This document shows positions 31,934-41,640 of a stretch of DNA of 64,000 bases, piece after piece. A program made the translations under genes and the position numbers. Under the pieces are notes generated by a model. It did no database searches. It had not been told where the DNA came from and worked only from the letters and a program-made list of their open reading frames with translations. The stretch lies in NCBI GenBank assembly GCA_029055875.1, contig JAIDCJ010000021.1:1-64000 (forward strand). The letters are read 5' to 3'. The DNA is from Clostridia bacterium. GTDB taxonomy: Bacteria > Bacillota > Clostridia > Christensenellales > Borkfalkiaceae. The stretch's first letter is position 1, and each line of letters begins with the position of its first letter.

Positions 31934-34420
31934 ATGGCTTACGAAAATATCGAAAAATTGAGCGCCCTTTTAACGGACGGTGATACCGCCGCGCTGAAAA
32001 AGGCGGTTACGGCGAGCGAAAAACGGCTTGGCGAACTCATGAAAAAAATTGCGGAAGTAGAAGCCGCCGCCGCGCAGGCGCGTGCGGAGGAGGAAGCCCG
32101 CTTAAAGGAAGAGGCGCGCCAGAAAGAAGAGGCGTTAAAAGCCGCCGCCGAAGCGGAGAAAAAGGCGAAGGAGGAGTCCAAAGCCGATGCGGAGAAGCAG
32201 GCAAAGAAAGCGGAAGAAAAACCCGCAGCACCTGCTAGCGCAAAGGCTCCCGCCGCTGCGCGTCCGCAGGGGGAATACCGCCCTGCCGCAGGCGCACCCG
32301 CACGGCCTACCTTCCGTCCCGCCGCTCCCGCTGCTTCCCGCCCGCCCTATACGGGCGCAAGGCCCGCAGGTGCAGGGGCTCGGCCGCCGTACGGTGCAAA
32401 GCCTCAGGGCGCGGGGGCTCGTCCCGTGGGGGGCAGAGGGCCTGCCGCCAGACCGCTTCCGCCGCCTCCGCCCGCTCCTACGCAGCGTAGAGACACTTCC
32501 AAAAAATTTGAAAAGACCTACGTTGAGCGCCGCCCCGTAAACAAGCGTGCGCTTCAGCGTCAGCAGGGCGCAAGCATCGGCGACTTCGACGAAGAGAAGA
32601 GCGGTTACCGCAAAGCGCGTTTCGGCAAGAAGGGCGCAAGAAAGGAAACGCAGACCATTAAGATTGACCACGCCGTGGTGACGAGCAAGGAAATTCCCAT
32701 TAAGGTGCTTTCCGAAAAGCTCGGTATTTCCGCGGTGGAAATTACGAAACGCCTTTTCAAGGAAGGCATTATGAAGACGGTGAACGAGTCGGTGGACTAC
32801 GACAACGCGGCGTTTATTGCGTTGGAGCTTGGCATCGACCTCGAATACAAGCCCGAAAAGACTGCGGAGGAAGCGCTCTTCGAGGAGCACGGCGGAGATG
32901 AGACGGAGAACCTTATCACCCGCGCACCCGTAGTCACCGTTATGGGTCACGTTGACCACGGTAAAACTTCCCTGCTCGATAATATTCGCCGTACCAACGT
33001 AACGGAAGGCGAAGCGGGCGGCATTACGCAGAGTATCGGTGCATACACCGTATCGCTCGGCGACGGCAAGGACATTACGTTTATCGATACGCCCGGTCAC
33101 GCGGCGTTCACCGCAATGCGTGCGCGCGGCGCGAAGGTGACGGATATCGTCGTGCTCGTCGTGGCGGCGGACGACGGAATCATGCCGCAGACGGTGGAGG
33201 CAATCGACCACGCAAAGGCGGCAAACGTGCCCGTGATCGTTGCCATGAACAAAATGGATAAACCGCACGTCAATCCCGATAAGGTCAAGCAGGGGCTCAT
33301 GGAGCACGAGCTTGTTCCCGAGGAGTGGGGCGGCGACGTGATCGTCGTACCCGTTTCCGCAAAGACGGGCGCGGGAATCGATCAGCTGCTCGAGAGCATT
33401 TGGCTCGTTGCGGAAATGCAGGAGCTCAAGGCCAATCCCGACCGCAAGGCGAAGGGCGTCGTCATCGAGGCGAAGCTCGACAAGGGCAAGGGCCCCGTTG
33501 CAAGCGTGCTCGTGCAGAACGGAACGCTCCGTACGGGCGACTACCTCATTTCGGGCATGATGACGGGTAAAGTCCGTGCCATGATCGACGACAAGGGCAA
33601 GACGGTAAAAGAGGCAGGGCCCTCCACGGCGGTTTCCGTACTCGGTTTAGAGGACGTTCCCAATGCGGGCGACGCAATCTACGCTGTAGAGCAGAACCTC
33701 ATGAAGAAGGTACAGGACGAGCGCAAGGTACACGAGCGCGAATCCATGATTAAAGAAACGCAGAAAGTCACGCTCGACGACGTATTCAAGCAGGTTGCCG
33801 AGGGCAATATCAAGGATTTGAACGTTATCGTCAAGGGCGACGTTCAAGGCTCGGTTGAAGCGGTGAGAAGCTCGCTTGTAAAACTCTCCAACGAGGAAGT
33901 GCGCGTGAAGGTCATTCACGCGGGCGCGGGCGCAATCAACGAGAGCGATATCATGCTCGCGGACAGCGCGAATGCAATCGTCATCGGCTTCAACGTCCGT
34001 CCCGACGCTAAGGCAAAGACGCTTGCAGAGCGCAGTAAGGTGGACGTACGCTCCTACCGCATTATCTACGAATTGCTCGACGATATGCAGGCGGCGCTCA
34101 AGGGTATGCTTGCACCCAAGTATCACGAAGTGTACATGGGCAAAGCGGAAGTCCGTCAGACGTTCAACATTACGGGCGTGGGCGTGGTTGCGGGCTGCCT
34201 CGTTACCGAGGGCAAGCTCATCCGCGGCGGCAAGCTGCGTATTTACCGCGACGACGTCATGATCGTAGAGGGCAACGTAAAACAGCTCAAACACTATAAG
34301 GACGACGCAAAGGAAATTGCAGCGGGCTTAGAGTGCGGCTGTGCAATCGAGAACTTCAACGAAATCAAGATAGGCGATTTCATCGAGTGCTATCTCATTG
34401 AGGAGTTAAAACAGGCATGA
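31934..34420 (+). CDS. infB: Translation initiation factor IF-2
   Basis: 828 residues with CGGAGGAAAT upstream. IF-2 delivers initiator tRNA to the 30S subunit and promotes subunit joining using GTP. The first roughly 230 residues are low-complexity: Ala/Glu/Lys-rich coiled coil followed by an Ala/Pro/Arg/Gly-rich stretch. Then an IF2-N domain ([22 protein letters not shown]), G-domain motifs GHVDHGKT (G1), DTPGH (G3) and NKMD (G4), domain II and the C-terminal tRNA-binding domain with YLIEELKQ. The rbfA start overlaps its stop codon. Confidence 0.96.
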   Translation: MAYENIEKLSALLTDGDTAALKKAVTASEKRLGELMKKIAEVEAAAAQARAEEEARLKEEARQKEEALKAAAEAEKKAKEESKADAEKQAKKAEEKPAAPASAKAPAAARPQGEYRPAAGAPARPTFRPAAPAASRPPYTGARPAGAGARPPYGAKPQGAGARPVGGRGPAARPLPPPPPAPTQRRDTSKKFEKTYVERRPVNKRALQRQQGASIGDFDEEKSGYRKARFGKKGARKETQTIKIDHAVVTSKEIPIKVLSEKLGISAVEITKRLFKEGIMKTVNESVDYDNAAFIALELGIDLEYKPEKTAEEALFEEHGGDETENLITRAPVVTVMGHVDHGKTSLLDNIRRTNVTEGEAGGITQSIGAYTVSLGDGKDITFIDTPGHAAFTAMRARGAKVTDIVVLVVAADDGIMPQTVEAIDHAKAANVPVIVAMNKMDKPHVNPDKVKQGLMEHELVPEEWGGDVIVVPVSAKTGAGIDQLLESIWLVAEMQELKANPDRKAKGVVIEAKLDKGKGPVASVLVQNGTLRTGDYLISGMMTGKVRAMIDDKGKTVKEAGPSTAVSVLGLEDVPNAGDAIYAVEQNLMKKVQDERKVHERESMIKETQKVTLDDVFKQVAEGNIKDLNVIVKGDVQGSVEAVRSSLVKLSNEEVRVKVIHAGAGAINESDIMLADSANAIVIGFNVRPDAKAKTLAERSKVDVRSYRIIYELLDDMQAALKGMLAPKYHEVYMGKAEVRQTFNITGVGVVAGCLVTEGKLIRGGKLRIYRDDVMIVEGNVKQLKHYKDDAKEIAAGLECGCAIENFNEIKIGDFIECYLIEELKQA

Positions 34421-34776
34421 AGCGCACGGAGCGGTTAGACAGCGAATACAGAAAAGAGATTTCCGCAATCCTTTCGGGTGCGCTCAAAAACAAGGAGCCC
34501 GCTTTGAAGGGCATTGTGAGCGTAACCGAAGCGGACGTTGCGCCCGACTTAAAGACGGCGAAAATCTATTTAAGCGTTTTTGCAACGTCTCCCGAAGAGA
34601 AAGAGAATACGCTTGCAATCATTCGCGAAAACGCGGGGTTTATCCGCCGCGAGCTTTCTCAGGCCATGCGTATGCGCACCGTGCCCGCGCTCACCTTTTT
34701 AGAGGATAAGAGCATGGAGTACGGGCAGAAGATGGACGATATTTTCTCCAAACTGCATAAGGATAACGATCAGTGA
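34417..34776 (+). CDS. rbfA: Ribosome-binding factor A
   Basis: 119 residues, ATGA overlap with infB. RbfA is a KH-fold 30S assembly factor. The N-terminal RTERLDSEYRKEISAILSGALKNKEP, the VTEADVAPDLKTAKIYLSVF strand-helix and the late RRELSQAMRMRTVPALTFLEDKSMEYGQKMDDI are family hallmarks. Confidence 0.94.
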   Translation: MKRTERLDSEYRKEISAILSGALKNKEPALKGIVSVTEADVAPDLKTAKIYLSVFATSPEEKENTLAIIRENAGFIRRELSQAMRMRTVPALTFLEDKSMEYGQKMDDIFSKLHKDNDQ

Positions 34777-35741
34777 ATACCATTCGCGAAATTGCAGAGA
34801 AACTCAAAAAAATAAAGAGCGCGGTCATTTTTACGCACGTCCGTCCCGACGGCGATACCATCGGGAGCGGTATGGCGCTTGCCCGCGCGCTTATCATACT
34901 CGGCAAAAAATGCGAGGTGGTGAACGAGGGCGAGGTTCCCGATAAGTTCTTCTTTTTAGAGGGAATGAAAGATATCAAGCGTGCACCTTCCTTTGATGCG
35001 GAAGCGTTTATCTGCGTGGATACGAGCGACGAGGCGCGGCTCGGTGAATTGCAGCGCACCTTCACGCGGGCGCAGGGGAAGGGCAAGCTCACTATCAATA
35101 TCGACCACCACGTTTCCAACACCCGCTTTTGCAAAATGAATTTCGTGCGCGAGCGTGCGAGCAACTGCGAGAATATCGAAGAGCTTATTCGTGCGCTCGG
35201 CGTTGCTCCCGATCGCATGATAGCAAGCTATCTTTTAATGGGCATGGTGACGGACTCGGGCGGGTTCTCCCATTCGGACGTAACCGGCGACAGCTTCCGC
35301 GCGGCGGCGTACTGTGCGGACGCGGGTGCGGACGTCAACCTCATTACCTACGAAATTTTTAGAAAGCAGAGCAAGGCGCGCTCAAAGCTCTATCTTGAAA
35401 CGCTCTCGAAGCTGCGTTTCTTTTTGGACGACAAACTCGCTATTTGCTTCGTGGAAAAGAGCGCGCTCGACCAATACGGTTTGAAACAGGACGCAACGGA
35501 GGGGATCGTGGACTTCGCGCTCTCTATCGACTGCGTAGAAGTGAGCATTTGTCTAATGGAAGTAAAGCGCGAGCAGTATAAGGCGTCCTTCCGTTCCAAG
35601 GGCAAGGTGAACGTAAACGAGGTTGCGCGTACGTTCGGCGGCGGCGGGCATGTGCTCGCTTCGGGCTGTATGCTTTTCGGCCCCTTGGAAGAGGTTTACG
35701 ATAAGCTGCAATTTACCATTTCGCAAATCGGGAATTTATGA
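34773..35741 (+). CDS. nrnA: DHH-family bifunctional oligoribonuclease/pAp phosphatase NrnA-like
   Basis: 322 residues from GTG at 34773, overlapping rbfA by 4 bases. The DHH phosphoesterase motifs are in order: THVRPDGDTIGSGMAL (metal-binding D residues), VDTSD, NIDHHVSNTRF (the DHH motif) and a C-terminal DHHA1 GGGGHVLASG. NrnA degrades 2- to 5-base RNAs and dephosphorylates pAp. Placement after rbfA and before truB is normal in Firmicutes. Confidence 0.92.
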   Translation: MNTIREIAEKLKKIKSAVIFTHVRPDGDTIGSGMALARALIILGKKCEVVNEGEVPDKFFFLEGMKDIKRAPSFDAEAFICVDTSDEARLGELQRTFTRAQGKGKLTINIDHHVSNTRFCKMNFVRERASNCENIEELIRALGVAPDRMIASYLLMGMVTDSGGFSHSDVTGDSFRAAAYCADAGADVNLITYEIFRKQSKARSKLYLETLSKLRFFLDDKLAICFVEKSALDQYGLKQDATEGIVDFALSIDCVEVSICLMEVKREQYKASFRSKGKVNVNEVARTFGGGGHVLASGCMLFGPLEEVYDKLQFTISQIGNL

Positions 35742-36571
35742 CGGGATTTATCAATATTTTCAAAGAAGAGGGGGTTTCCTCGGCGTTCGTAACCAATCGG
35801 GTGAAGTGGCTGTGCCGCACCCCTGCGGGGCATATGGGAACGCTCGATCCGCTCGCTTCGGGAGTGCTTCCCGTGGGCGTGGGGAATGCAACCCGCCTCT
35901 TCGATTATTTTTCGGGGAAAACCAAAGTATATACGGCGCGGTTCCGCTTCGGCGTAACGACCGATACGCTCGATCGCGAGGGCGAGCTCATTCTCGGCGG
36001 GCGGGTTCCGAATGCGGAAGAGATTGCGCGCGTACTGCCTTCGCTTATCGGCGAGATAGAACAGATTCCGCCGAAGTACAGCGCAAAGAGCGTGAACGGA
36101 AAGCGCGGGTACGAGCTCGCAAGGGCGGGCGAGGAGTTTTCTCTCCCTGCAAAAAAGGTACGCGTGGAAAGCTTCCGTTTGTTGGAGCAGACGGGCGCGG
36201 ACGAATTTTCCTTTGAAATCGTCTGCGGCGGCGGAACGTATATCCGCGCCTTGGCAAGAGATTTGGCGGGGCTTTTAGATACGAACGGGTATATGTCCGC
36301 TTTAACGCGGAACCAAAGCGGCGTCTTCACGGAAGAAACCGCCGTGCGGCTGGATACGCTCACGCGCGAGAACGTGGAAGAGTATCTTATTCCCACGGAA
36401 AACGTATTGCCCTATCCCGCGCTTGGGGAAGTGGACGGGCGCATTTTCAACGGCGTCAGCGTGCCTTGTGCGCAAAAGGATGGGCTCTATAAACTTTACT
36501 TAAACGGCGCGTTTTACGGCCTCGCAAGAGTAGCAAACGGCGTAGTGCGTGCGGAGAAAAAATTATGTTAA
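35738..36571 (+). CDS. truB: tRNA pseudouridine-55 synthase
   Basis: 277 residues, ATGA overlap with nrnA. TruB makes pseudouridine at position 55 of the tRNA T-loop. Motifs: GFINIFKEEGVSSAFVTNRVKW, the catalytic GTLDPLASGVLPV with the essential Asp, YTARFRFGVTTDTLDREGE, PPKYSAKSVNGKRGYELAR and a CGGGTYIRALARDLA segment. The C-terminus includes a small PUA-like extension. The last 7 bases overlap ribF. Confidence 0.95.
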   Translation: MTGFINIFKEEGVSSAFVTNRVKWLCRTPAGHMGTLDPLASGVLPVGVGNATRLFDYFSGKTKVYTARFRFGVTTDTLDREGELILGGRVPNAEEIARVLPSLIGEIEQIPPKYSAKSVNGKRGYELARAGEEFSLPAKKVRVESFRLLEQTGADEFSFEIVCGGGTYIRALARDLAGLLDTNGYMSALTRNQSGVFTEETAVRLDTLTRENVEEYLIPTENVLPYPALGEVDGRIFNGVSVPCAQKDGLYKLYLNGAFYGLARVANGVVRAEKKLC

Positions 36572-37419
36572 AGGTATTGCACGAAGGAGAAAAATATTCC
36601 GCGCCCTGTGCGCTGCTTCTCGGCGGGTTCGACGGATTCCATATCGGGCACGAAACGCTCTTGAATGCGGCGAAAAAGACGGGGCTTCCCGTGGGGCTTA
36701 CGAGTATTTCAGGCGGCAAGGCGGGCGGAGATATTTTCACTTTTTCGGAGCGCGAAAAAATATTCGGGGACGCGGGGTTCTCCTTCGTTTTGGAAATCGA
36801 ATTTTCCGAACAGCTGAAAAATACTCCTGCGGAAGATTTTCTGAAAGACTTATTCGGGAAAGTTTCCGCTCAAGCGGTGTTCTGCGGCGAGGACTTCCGT
36901 TTCGGGAAGGGTGCGCTCGGAACGACCGCGCTTTTGAAAGAGGTTGCGCCCTGCCCCGTCACCGTGCTTCCGCTCAAAACCGCGGGCGGGGAGAAAATTG
37001 CAACTTCCACCGTAAAGAAGCTGCTCGCAGAGGGCGATTTGGCGGCAGTCAATCAAATTTTAACGGGCGGGTTTTTCGTAGCCGGCACCGTCGAGCACGG
37101 GCGCGGCGTGGGGCATACCTACGGTTTCCCGACGCTCAATCTCACTTATCCGAAAGAGAAATTTCCTTTGCGCGAGGGCGTGTACGGCGGGTATGCCGAG
37201 ACGGAAGCGGGGCGGTTTCCCGCAATTATCAACTTCGGTGCGCGGCCTACGTTCGGCGTAGAAGAGAAGAAAGCGGAGGCGTACCTCAAAGGTTTTTCGG
37301 GGGATTTGTACGGAAAGACCGTACGGCTGTTCCCCACGCAGTTTTTGCGCCCCGTTATGAAATTTGAATCGAAAGAGGAACTTGAAAATCAACTCAAAAA
37401 GGACATTGAAAAGGTATGA
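36565..37419 (+). CDS. ribF: Bifunctional riboflavin kinase/FAD synthetase
   Basis: 284 residues. The N-terminal nucleotidyltransferase domain carries LGGFDGFHIGHETLL (HxGH motif), the VFCGEDFRFGKGALG loop and a late KIATSTVKKLLAEG. The C-terminal riboflavin kinase domain has GRGVGHTYGFPTLNL and FPAIINFGARPTFG. It turns riboflavin into FMN and then FAD. Gene order truB-ribF is the usual one. Confidence 0.94.
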   Translation: MLKVLHEGEKYSAPCALLLGGFDGFHIGHETLLNAAKKTGLPVGLTSISGGKAGGDIFTFSEREKIFGDAGFSFVLEIEFSEQLKNTPAEDFLKDLFGKVSAQAVFCGEDFRFGKGALGTTALLKEVAPCPVTVLPLKTAGGEKIATSTVKKLLAEGDLAAVNQILTGGFFVAGTVEHGRGVGHTYGFPTLNLTYPKEKFPLREGVYGGYAETEAGRFPAIINFGARPTFGVEEKKAEAYLKGFSGDLYGKTVRLFPTQFLRPVMKFESKEELENQLKKDIEKV

Positions 37420-38033
37420 ACCTTTGTTGTAAAAATTTGCCCGAAGGCTGGGTGCTTCACGATACCATTGATTTGAAAGCGAACAAGAAAGCTTTTTGGC
37501 TTGTAAACGGGCTTAGCCTTTTGGTTTTCGGTTTGTTTATCCTTATCGGATGGTTTATTGTAAACCCGATAGACGCAATAAACGAAACTGCGGGAGATAT
37601 TTTTGTGCCCGTTTTCGTGTTGCTTGGCGGGCTTGTGGTATATGTTGTTGTGCATGAACTTACTCACGGAGTATTTCTTTCTGCATTTACCAAAATGAAA
37701 CCTAAGTTCGGTTTTGTCGGCTGGGCTGCATATTGCGGTAACGAGGGGTATTGTGATAAACCGCGATACGCCGTTGTTGCGCTTGCCCCGCTCGTATTTT
37801 GGGGAATCGTTTTCGGTATGTTGAATGTGTTTTTTCACGAAGGAATTTGGTTTTGGATCATCTGGTTTCTGCAAGCAATGAATGTCGGCGGTTCATCGGG
37901 TGATCTGTATGTTTCGTGTAAACTGGTAAAATATCCCCAAGAAATTCTTGTACAGGATATAGGAACCAGAATGCAAGTTTATTGCCGTGCGGCAGAGAAA
38001 ATTGCCGAAACGGACGGAGGAGAAGGCGTATGA
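37416..38033 (+). CDS. DUF3267 zinc metalloprotease-like membrane protein
   Basis: 205 residues, start overlapping the ribF stop (ATGA). Membrane helices at about 29-49, 65-84 and around 120-140. HELTHGVF (about residues 86-93) is the HExxH zinc site, and a second motif MNVGGSSGDLY, with an Asp, provides the third ligand pattern seen in DUF3267 / site-2-protease-like proteins. Substrate unknown. It appears inserted into an otherwise translation-related operon, and its composition is a little more A+T-rich than its neighbours. Confidence 0.8.
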   Translation: MNLCCKNLPEGWVLHDTIDLKANKKAFWLVNGLSLLVFGLFILIGWFIVNPIDAINETAGDIFVPVFVLLGGLVVYVVVHELTHGVFLSAFTKMKPKFGFVGWAAYCGNEGYCDKPRYAVVALAPLVFWGIVFGMLNVFFHEGIWFWIIWFLQAMNVGGSSGDLYVSCKLVKYPQEILVQDIGTRMQVYCRAAEKIAETDGGEGV

Positions 38034-38884
38034 TTAAATTCGGACCGAGCGGGAATAGTGAAAGCTTTTATGCGGCGGGCTACGAGCACAGCGAGGATTC
38101 GGCGGCGTTCGTAAAGGAGCACGGGCTCGACTGCTTTGAATATTCCTTCGGACGCGGCGTGAGAATGACCGAGGCAAAGGCGCGCTCCATCGGCGCGGCG
38201 TTTGAAAAAGAGGGCGTGGAAATTTCCGCGCACGCGCCGTACTTTATCAACCTCGGCAACCCCGACGACGAGATGGCGGCAAAGTCCTACGGCTACGTTT
38301 TAGACAGCGCGAAAACCTTGAAGCTTATGGGCGGCAACCGCGTGGTGTTCCACCCCGCCGCGCAGGGCAAAGAGGGGCGCGAAATCGTAGTGATGCGTTG
38401 CGAAGAGCGGCTGAATATCCTGCGCGATTATATCTATCTGAACGGTTTGCAGGATTTGACGTTCTGTCCCGAAACCATGGGCAAGCTTGCGCAAATCGGC
38501 ACGGTGGAAGAAATCACGCGCTTTTGCAAGGTGGATAAAATCTATACGCCCTGCGTCGATTTCGGGCACGTCAATTCGCGCGAGCAGGGGAGCCTGAAAA
38601 CGGCGGACGATTATAAGCGTTTGCTCGGATATATGATTGACCAACTCGGCTTCGAGCGTATGCAGCATTTCCACGTGCATTTCTCGAAAATCATGTACGG
38701 CGCGAAGGGGGAGATAAAGCATTTGACTTTTGAGGATACGGTGTACGGCCCCGAATTTGAACCGCTTGCCGAGGTGCTTGCGGAGTGGAAGTTAGAGCCC
38801 TATATCGTGAGCGAATCGGCGGGCACGCAGATAGAGGACGCCGCCTACATGAAGCGGGCTTACGAGCAGGCACTCAGGGGATAG
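38030..38884 (+). CDS. Endonuclease IV-like TIM-barrel protein
   Basis: 284 residues from the ATG at 38030, overlapping the upstream stop (GGAGGAG in front). The AP endonuclease 2 fold is recognisable: FGPSGNSESFY, EISAHAPYFINLGNP (first metal His), NRVVFHPAAQGKEG, the Glu in FCPETMGKLAQIGT, CVDFGHVNSREQG (Asp and His) and HVHFSKI. These residues match the three-zinc site of Nfo, which cuts DNA at abasic sites, so a DNA repair role is likely, although related sugar isomerases share the fold. Confidence 0.85.
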   Translation: MIKFGPSGNSESFYAAGYEHSEDSAAFVKEHGLDCFEYSFGRGVRMTEAKARSIGAAFEKEGVEISAHAPYFINLGNPDDEMAAKSYGYVLDSAKTLKLMGGNRVVFHPAAQGKEGREIVVMRCEERLNILRDYIYLNGLQDLTFCPETMGKLAQIGTVEEITRFCKVDKIYTPCVDFGHVNSREQGSLKTADDYKRLLGYMIDQLGFERMQHFHVHFSKIMYGAKGEIKHLTFEDTVYGPEFEPLAEVLAEWKLEPYIVSESAGTQIEDAAYMKRAYEQALRG

Positions 38885-38901
38885 AATTTTTTCAAAAACC
38901 G

Positions 38902-38930
38902 TTGACTTGAGAGAGCGTATTTGGTATAAT
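38902..38930 (+). promoter_or_regulatory. Consensus sigma-A promoter of the M24 peptidase gene
   Basis: TTGACT (38902-38907), 17-base spacer, TATAAT (38925-38930). The expected start of transcription, about 38936-38938, is only 4-6 bases from the ATG at 38942. Confidence 0.85.
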
Positions 38931-38941
38931 ATGGATAGCCT

Positions 38942-39991
38942 ATGGAAGTTTCAAGCAAAATATTTGCAGGGGCAGGTGCGGACGCACTTTTCATCGAGCA
39001 AGATTTTATCCGTCGGTATCTGACGGGGTTCTATTCCACCGACGGCTATGCGGTCGTTACGCGGGAGGGATGTACGTTCGTCGTCGATTCCCGATACTTT
39101 GAAGCGGCGGAAAAAGCGTTAAAAAATACGAATATCAAGCTCGTTGAAGGGTTATATAAACAGGCGGAAGCGCTTCTTAGCGGTGCGAAAACCGTGGGAG
39201 TTCCCTATCCGTTTACAAACCTTTCCCGCGCGGAAACGCTCAAAAAGAACGGTTTTGCCCTCACCGACTGTATGCCAGCATTACAAGCGGCAATGGAAAT
39301 AAAAACTTCCAAAGAAATCGCGCTCATCGAAAAGGCGTGCGAAATCGCAGAAGACGCGTATCTTTCGCTTCTTCCCGAAATCAAAGAGGGAATGACGGAG
39401 AGCGAGGTTGCCGCGCTTCTCGAATACAAAATGCGGAAGTTCGGCGCAAGCGGCGTATCGTTTGAAACAATCGTCGCGTTCGGGGCAAACGGCAGTGTGC
39501 CGCACCACGAAACGGGAAATACCAAGCTCAAATTCGGCGACGCGGTGCTCATTGACTTCGGTTGCAAATACGAGGGGTATTGTTCGGACTGTACCAGAAC
39601 CTTCCTCTTCGGCGACGATAAAAAACACGAAGATTTCAAAAAGGTCTACGCTCAGGTGCTTCATGCGCACGAGCTCGTAAAAGAGAAAACCGTTGCGGGC
39701 ATGACGGGGCGCGATTCGGACGAAATTGCGCGCGGGTATCTGCGCACGAAGGGGCTTGATAAATATTTCACGCATTCCTTGGGGCACGGCATCGGGCTGC
39801 AAATTCACGAGTATCCCGTGCTTGCACCGAAAAGCGAACAGGTCTTAAAGGACGGCATGGTCTTTTCCGACGAACCGGGGGTATACCTCGCGGGGGAATT
39901 GGGAATCCGCATCGAAGACAGCGTGTATATGACGGGCGGAAAAGTAAAATCATTCATGAAAAAAACAGAGAGAAATCTCATAATTTTGTAA
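38942..39991 (+). CDS. Xaa-Pro aminopeptidase, M24 family
   Basis: 349 residues, the size of Firmicutes PapA/YqhT-type proline peptidases. N-terminal creatinase-like domain (residues 1-115), then the pita-bread fold with its metal ligands: LIDFGCKYEGYCSDCTRTF (two Asp), HSLGHGIGLQIHE (His), SDEPGVY (Glu) and GIRIEDSV (Glu). It removes N-terminal residues preceding proline. It is immediately followed by efp, as in many Firmicutes. No ribosome site precedes the start; with the promoter so close the mRNA may be leaderless. Confidence 0.92.
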   Translation: MEVSSKIFAGAGADALFIEQDFIRRYLTGFYSTDGYAVVTREGCTFVVDSRYFEAAEKALKNTNIKLVEGLYKQAEALLSGAKTVGVPYPFTNLSRAETLKKNGFALTDCMPALQAAMEIKTSKEIALIEKACEIAEDAYLSLLPEIKEGMTESEVAALLEYKMRKFGASGVSFETIVAFGANGSVPHHETGNTKLKFGDAVLIDFGCKYEGYCSDCTRTFLFGDDKKHEDFKKVYAQVLHAHELVKEKTVAGMTGRDSDEIARGYLRTKGLDKYFTHSLGHGIGLQIHEYPVLAPKSEQVLKDGMVFSDEPGVYLAGELGIRIEDSVYMTGGKVKSFMKKTERNLIIL

Positions 39992-40012
39992 ACATTTAAG
40001 GAGACTATATTT

Positions 40013-40576
40013 ATGGCACAAATCATGGCAGGCGATATCAGAAAGGGCACGACGTTTGAATACAAGAGCGGCGTTTACACCGTTACCGAGTTCCAGCACG
40101 TAAAACCCGGAAAAGGTGCGGCGTTCGTTCGTACCACCCTTAAAAACGTGGTTACGGGACAAGTCCTTTCCGACGAAACGTTCAACCCTACCACGAAGCT
40201 CGAAACCGCGCAGGTGGAAACCAAGAAAATGACCTATTCCTACACGGACGGCGAGTTCTATTACTTCATGGACGAAGAGTTTAACCTTACGCCCCTCAAC
40301 TACGATCAGGTTGAGGACGCGCTCCGTTATATCCGCGAGAACGATACCGTTACCGTGAAATTCCTTTACGACAACGCATTCTCCGTGGAGCCCGAAAACT
40401 TCGTAGAGCTCAAAGTCGTAGAAGCGGAACCCGGCGTAAAGGGCAACACCGCCACCAACGTAACGAAAGCCGCAAAGGTGGAAACCGGTGCAACCTTCCA
40501 GGTTCCTATGTTCGTCAACGAGGGCGATACCATTCGTATCGATACCCGCACGGGCGAATATATGTCGAGAGTTTAA
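40013..40576 (+). CDS. efp: Elongation factor P
   Basis: 187 residues with AAGGAG upstream. EF-P relieves ribosome stalling at polyproline. The first KOW-like domain contains [19 protein letters not shown] with the lysine at the tip of the loop that is the modification site in many bacteria. The two OB domains follow, ending in the family signature [14 protein letters not shown]. Confidence 0.95.
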   Translation: MAQIMAGDIRKGTTFEYKSGVYTVTEFQHVKPGKGAAFVRTTLKNVVTGQVLSDETFNPTTKLETAQVETKKMTYSYTDGEFYYFMDEEFNLTPLNYDQVEDALRYIRENDTVTVKFLYDNAFSVEPENFVELKVVEAEPGVKGNTATNVTKAAKVETGATFQVPMFVNEGDTIRIDTRTGEYMSRV

Positions 40577-40671
40577 TTCCCTCGCATCAGCTTAACAATT
40601 ACGGACAGCTCGTTTCCGAAACCGGACGCGGGCTGAAAGTTTATTTCGGCGTTTGAAAAAAGAGTGTGTAT

Positions 40672-41511
40672 ATGAAGGTTACCTATCTCGGAACGGGCGC
40701 GGCGGAAGGAATTCCCGCGCTGTTCTGTCAATGCGAATATTGCAGGGGCGTGCGTGCACGCGGCGGGAAAGAGATCCGTTCGCGCGCGCAGGTGCTTGTG
40801 GACGGAGAGCTATCCATAGACTTCCCGCCCGACGCGTTCTATCACGGCGCGACGTCGGGGATTGACCTTTCCGCGGTGAAGTACCTTCTCGTTACCCATT
40901 CGCATATGGACCACTTCTACGCGCAGGACTTTATTCTCAGGGGCTATAAGTACGCCCGCGATATGCGCGCGCCCGCTCTCGATATTTACGGCAACGCGGA
41001 AGTAGGGGAAGTGTTCGCCGAAAGCACCCGAAGAGAAATGCGGGACAGTGTTGCGGAGAATATTAAAATTCATACGGTAGGCGCGTTCGAGGAATTGCGC
41101 TTCGGCGGCTTTTGCGTTCACACGCTTAAGGCACAGCACTCTTCCAAAAATCCGCTGTTGTACCTCATTGAAAAACAGGATAAGCGCATTCTGCACCTCA
41201 CCGATACGGGAATGCTTCCCGAAGAGGACTTTGCGTATCTTGCGCGGCTCGGGGGAAAACCTCTCGATTTGATTACCTTCGACTGCACCTTCCTTTGGAA
41301 CAAAGCGGACAAGGGCGCGCGGCACATGGGGCTCTATGAGAACGCAAAAGTATTCAGCCGTTTGCAGGAGATAGGGCTCGCTAGCGCGCATACGAAAAAA
41401 GTGATTACGCATTTCTCGCACAACTGCGAGCCGACGGCAAAGAGCCTGAAACGCGCGGAAGAGGAGTTCGGCGTTGTGGCGGCGTATGACGGCATGACGG
41501 TTGAATTATGA
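40672..41511 (+). CDS. PhnP-like metallo-beta-lactamase-fold hydrolase
   Basis: 279 residues from the ATG at 40672; a GTG two codons earlier is also possible. Starts MKVTYLGTGAAEGIPALFC followed by CEYCRG, as in PhnP, then the metal motif THSHMDHFYAQDF (HxHxDH), HLTDTG and a late THFSHNCEPTAKSLKRAEEEF. The fold is that of cyclic phosphodiesterase and tRNase Z relatives. Substrate unknown; no phn genes are nearby. Confidence 0.8.
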   Translation: MKVTYLGTGAAEGIPALFCQCEYCRGVRARGGKEIRSRAQVLVDGELSIDFPPDAFYHGATSGIDLSAVKYLLVTHSHMDHFYAQDFILRGYKYARDMRAPALDIYGNAEVGEVFAESTRREMRDSVAENIKIHTVGAFEELRFGGFCVHTLKAQHSSKNPLLYLIEKQDKRILHLTDTGMLPEEDFAYLARLGGKPLDLITFDCTFLWNKADKGARHMGLYENAKVFSRLQEIGLASAHTKKVITHFSHNCEPTAKSLKRAEEEFGVVAAYDGMTVEL

Positions 41512-41531
41512 CACTGTATTTATAAATAAGG

Positions 41532-41560
41532 TTTACATTTTTTTGAAAAAAGCGTAAAAT
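41532..41560 (+). promoter_or_regulatory. Promoter of the patatin gene
   Basis: TTTACA (41532-41537), 17-base spacer, TAAAAT (41555-41560). The leader downstream contains an imperfect TCGGTGCGCG/CGCGCCGA stem at about 41585-41612. Confidence 0.7.
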
Positions 41561-41640
41561 AGATTTTAGAGAATTGATAATAATTCGGTGCGCGAATGCG
41601 ACTACGCGCCGATTGCTTTTGCAACTCGAAAGGAGTTTAT

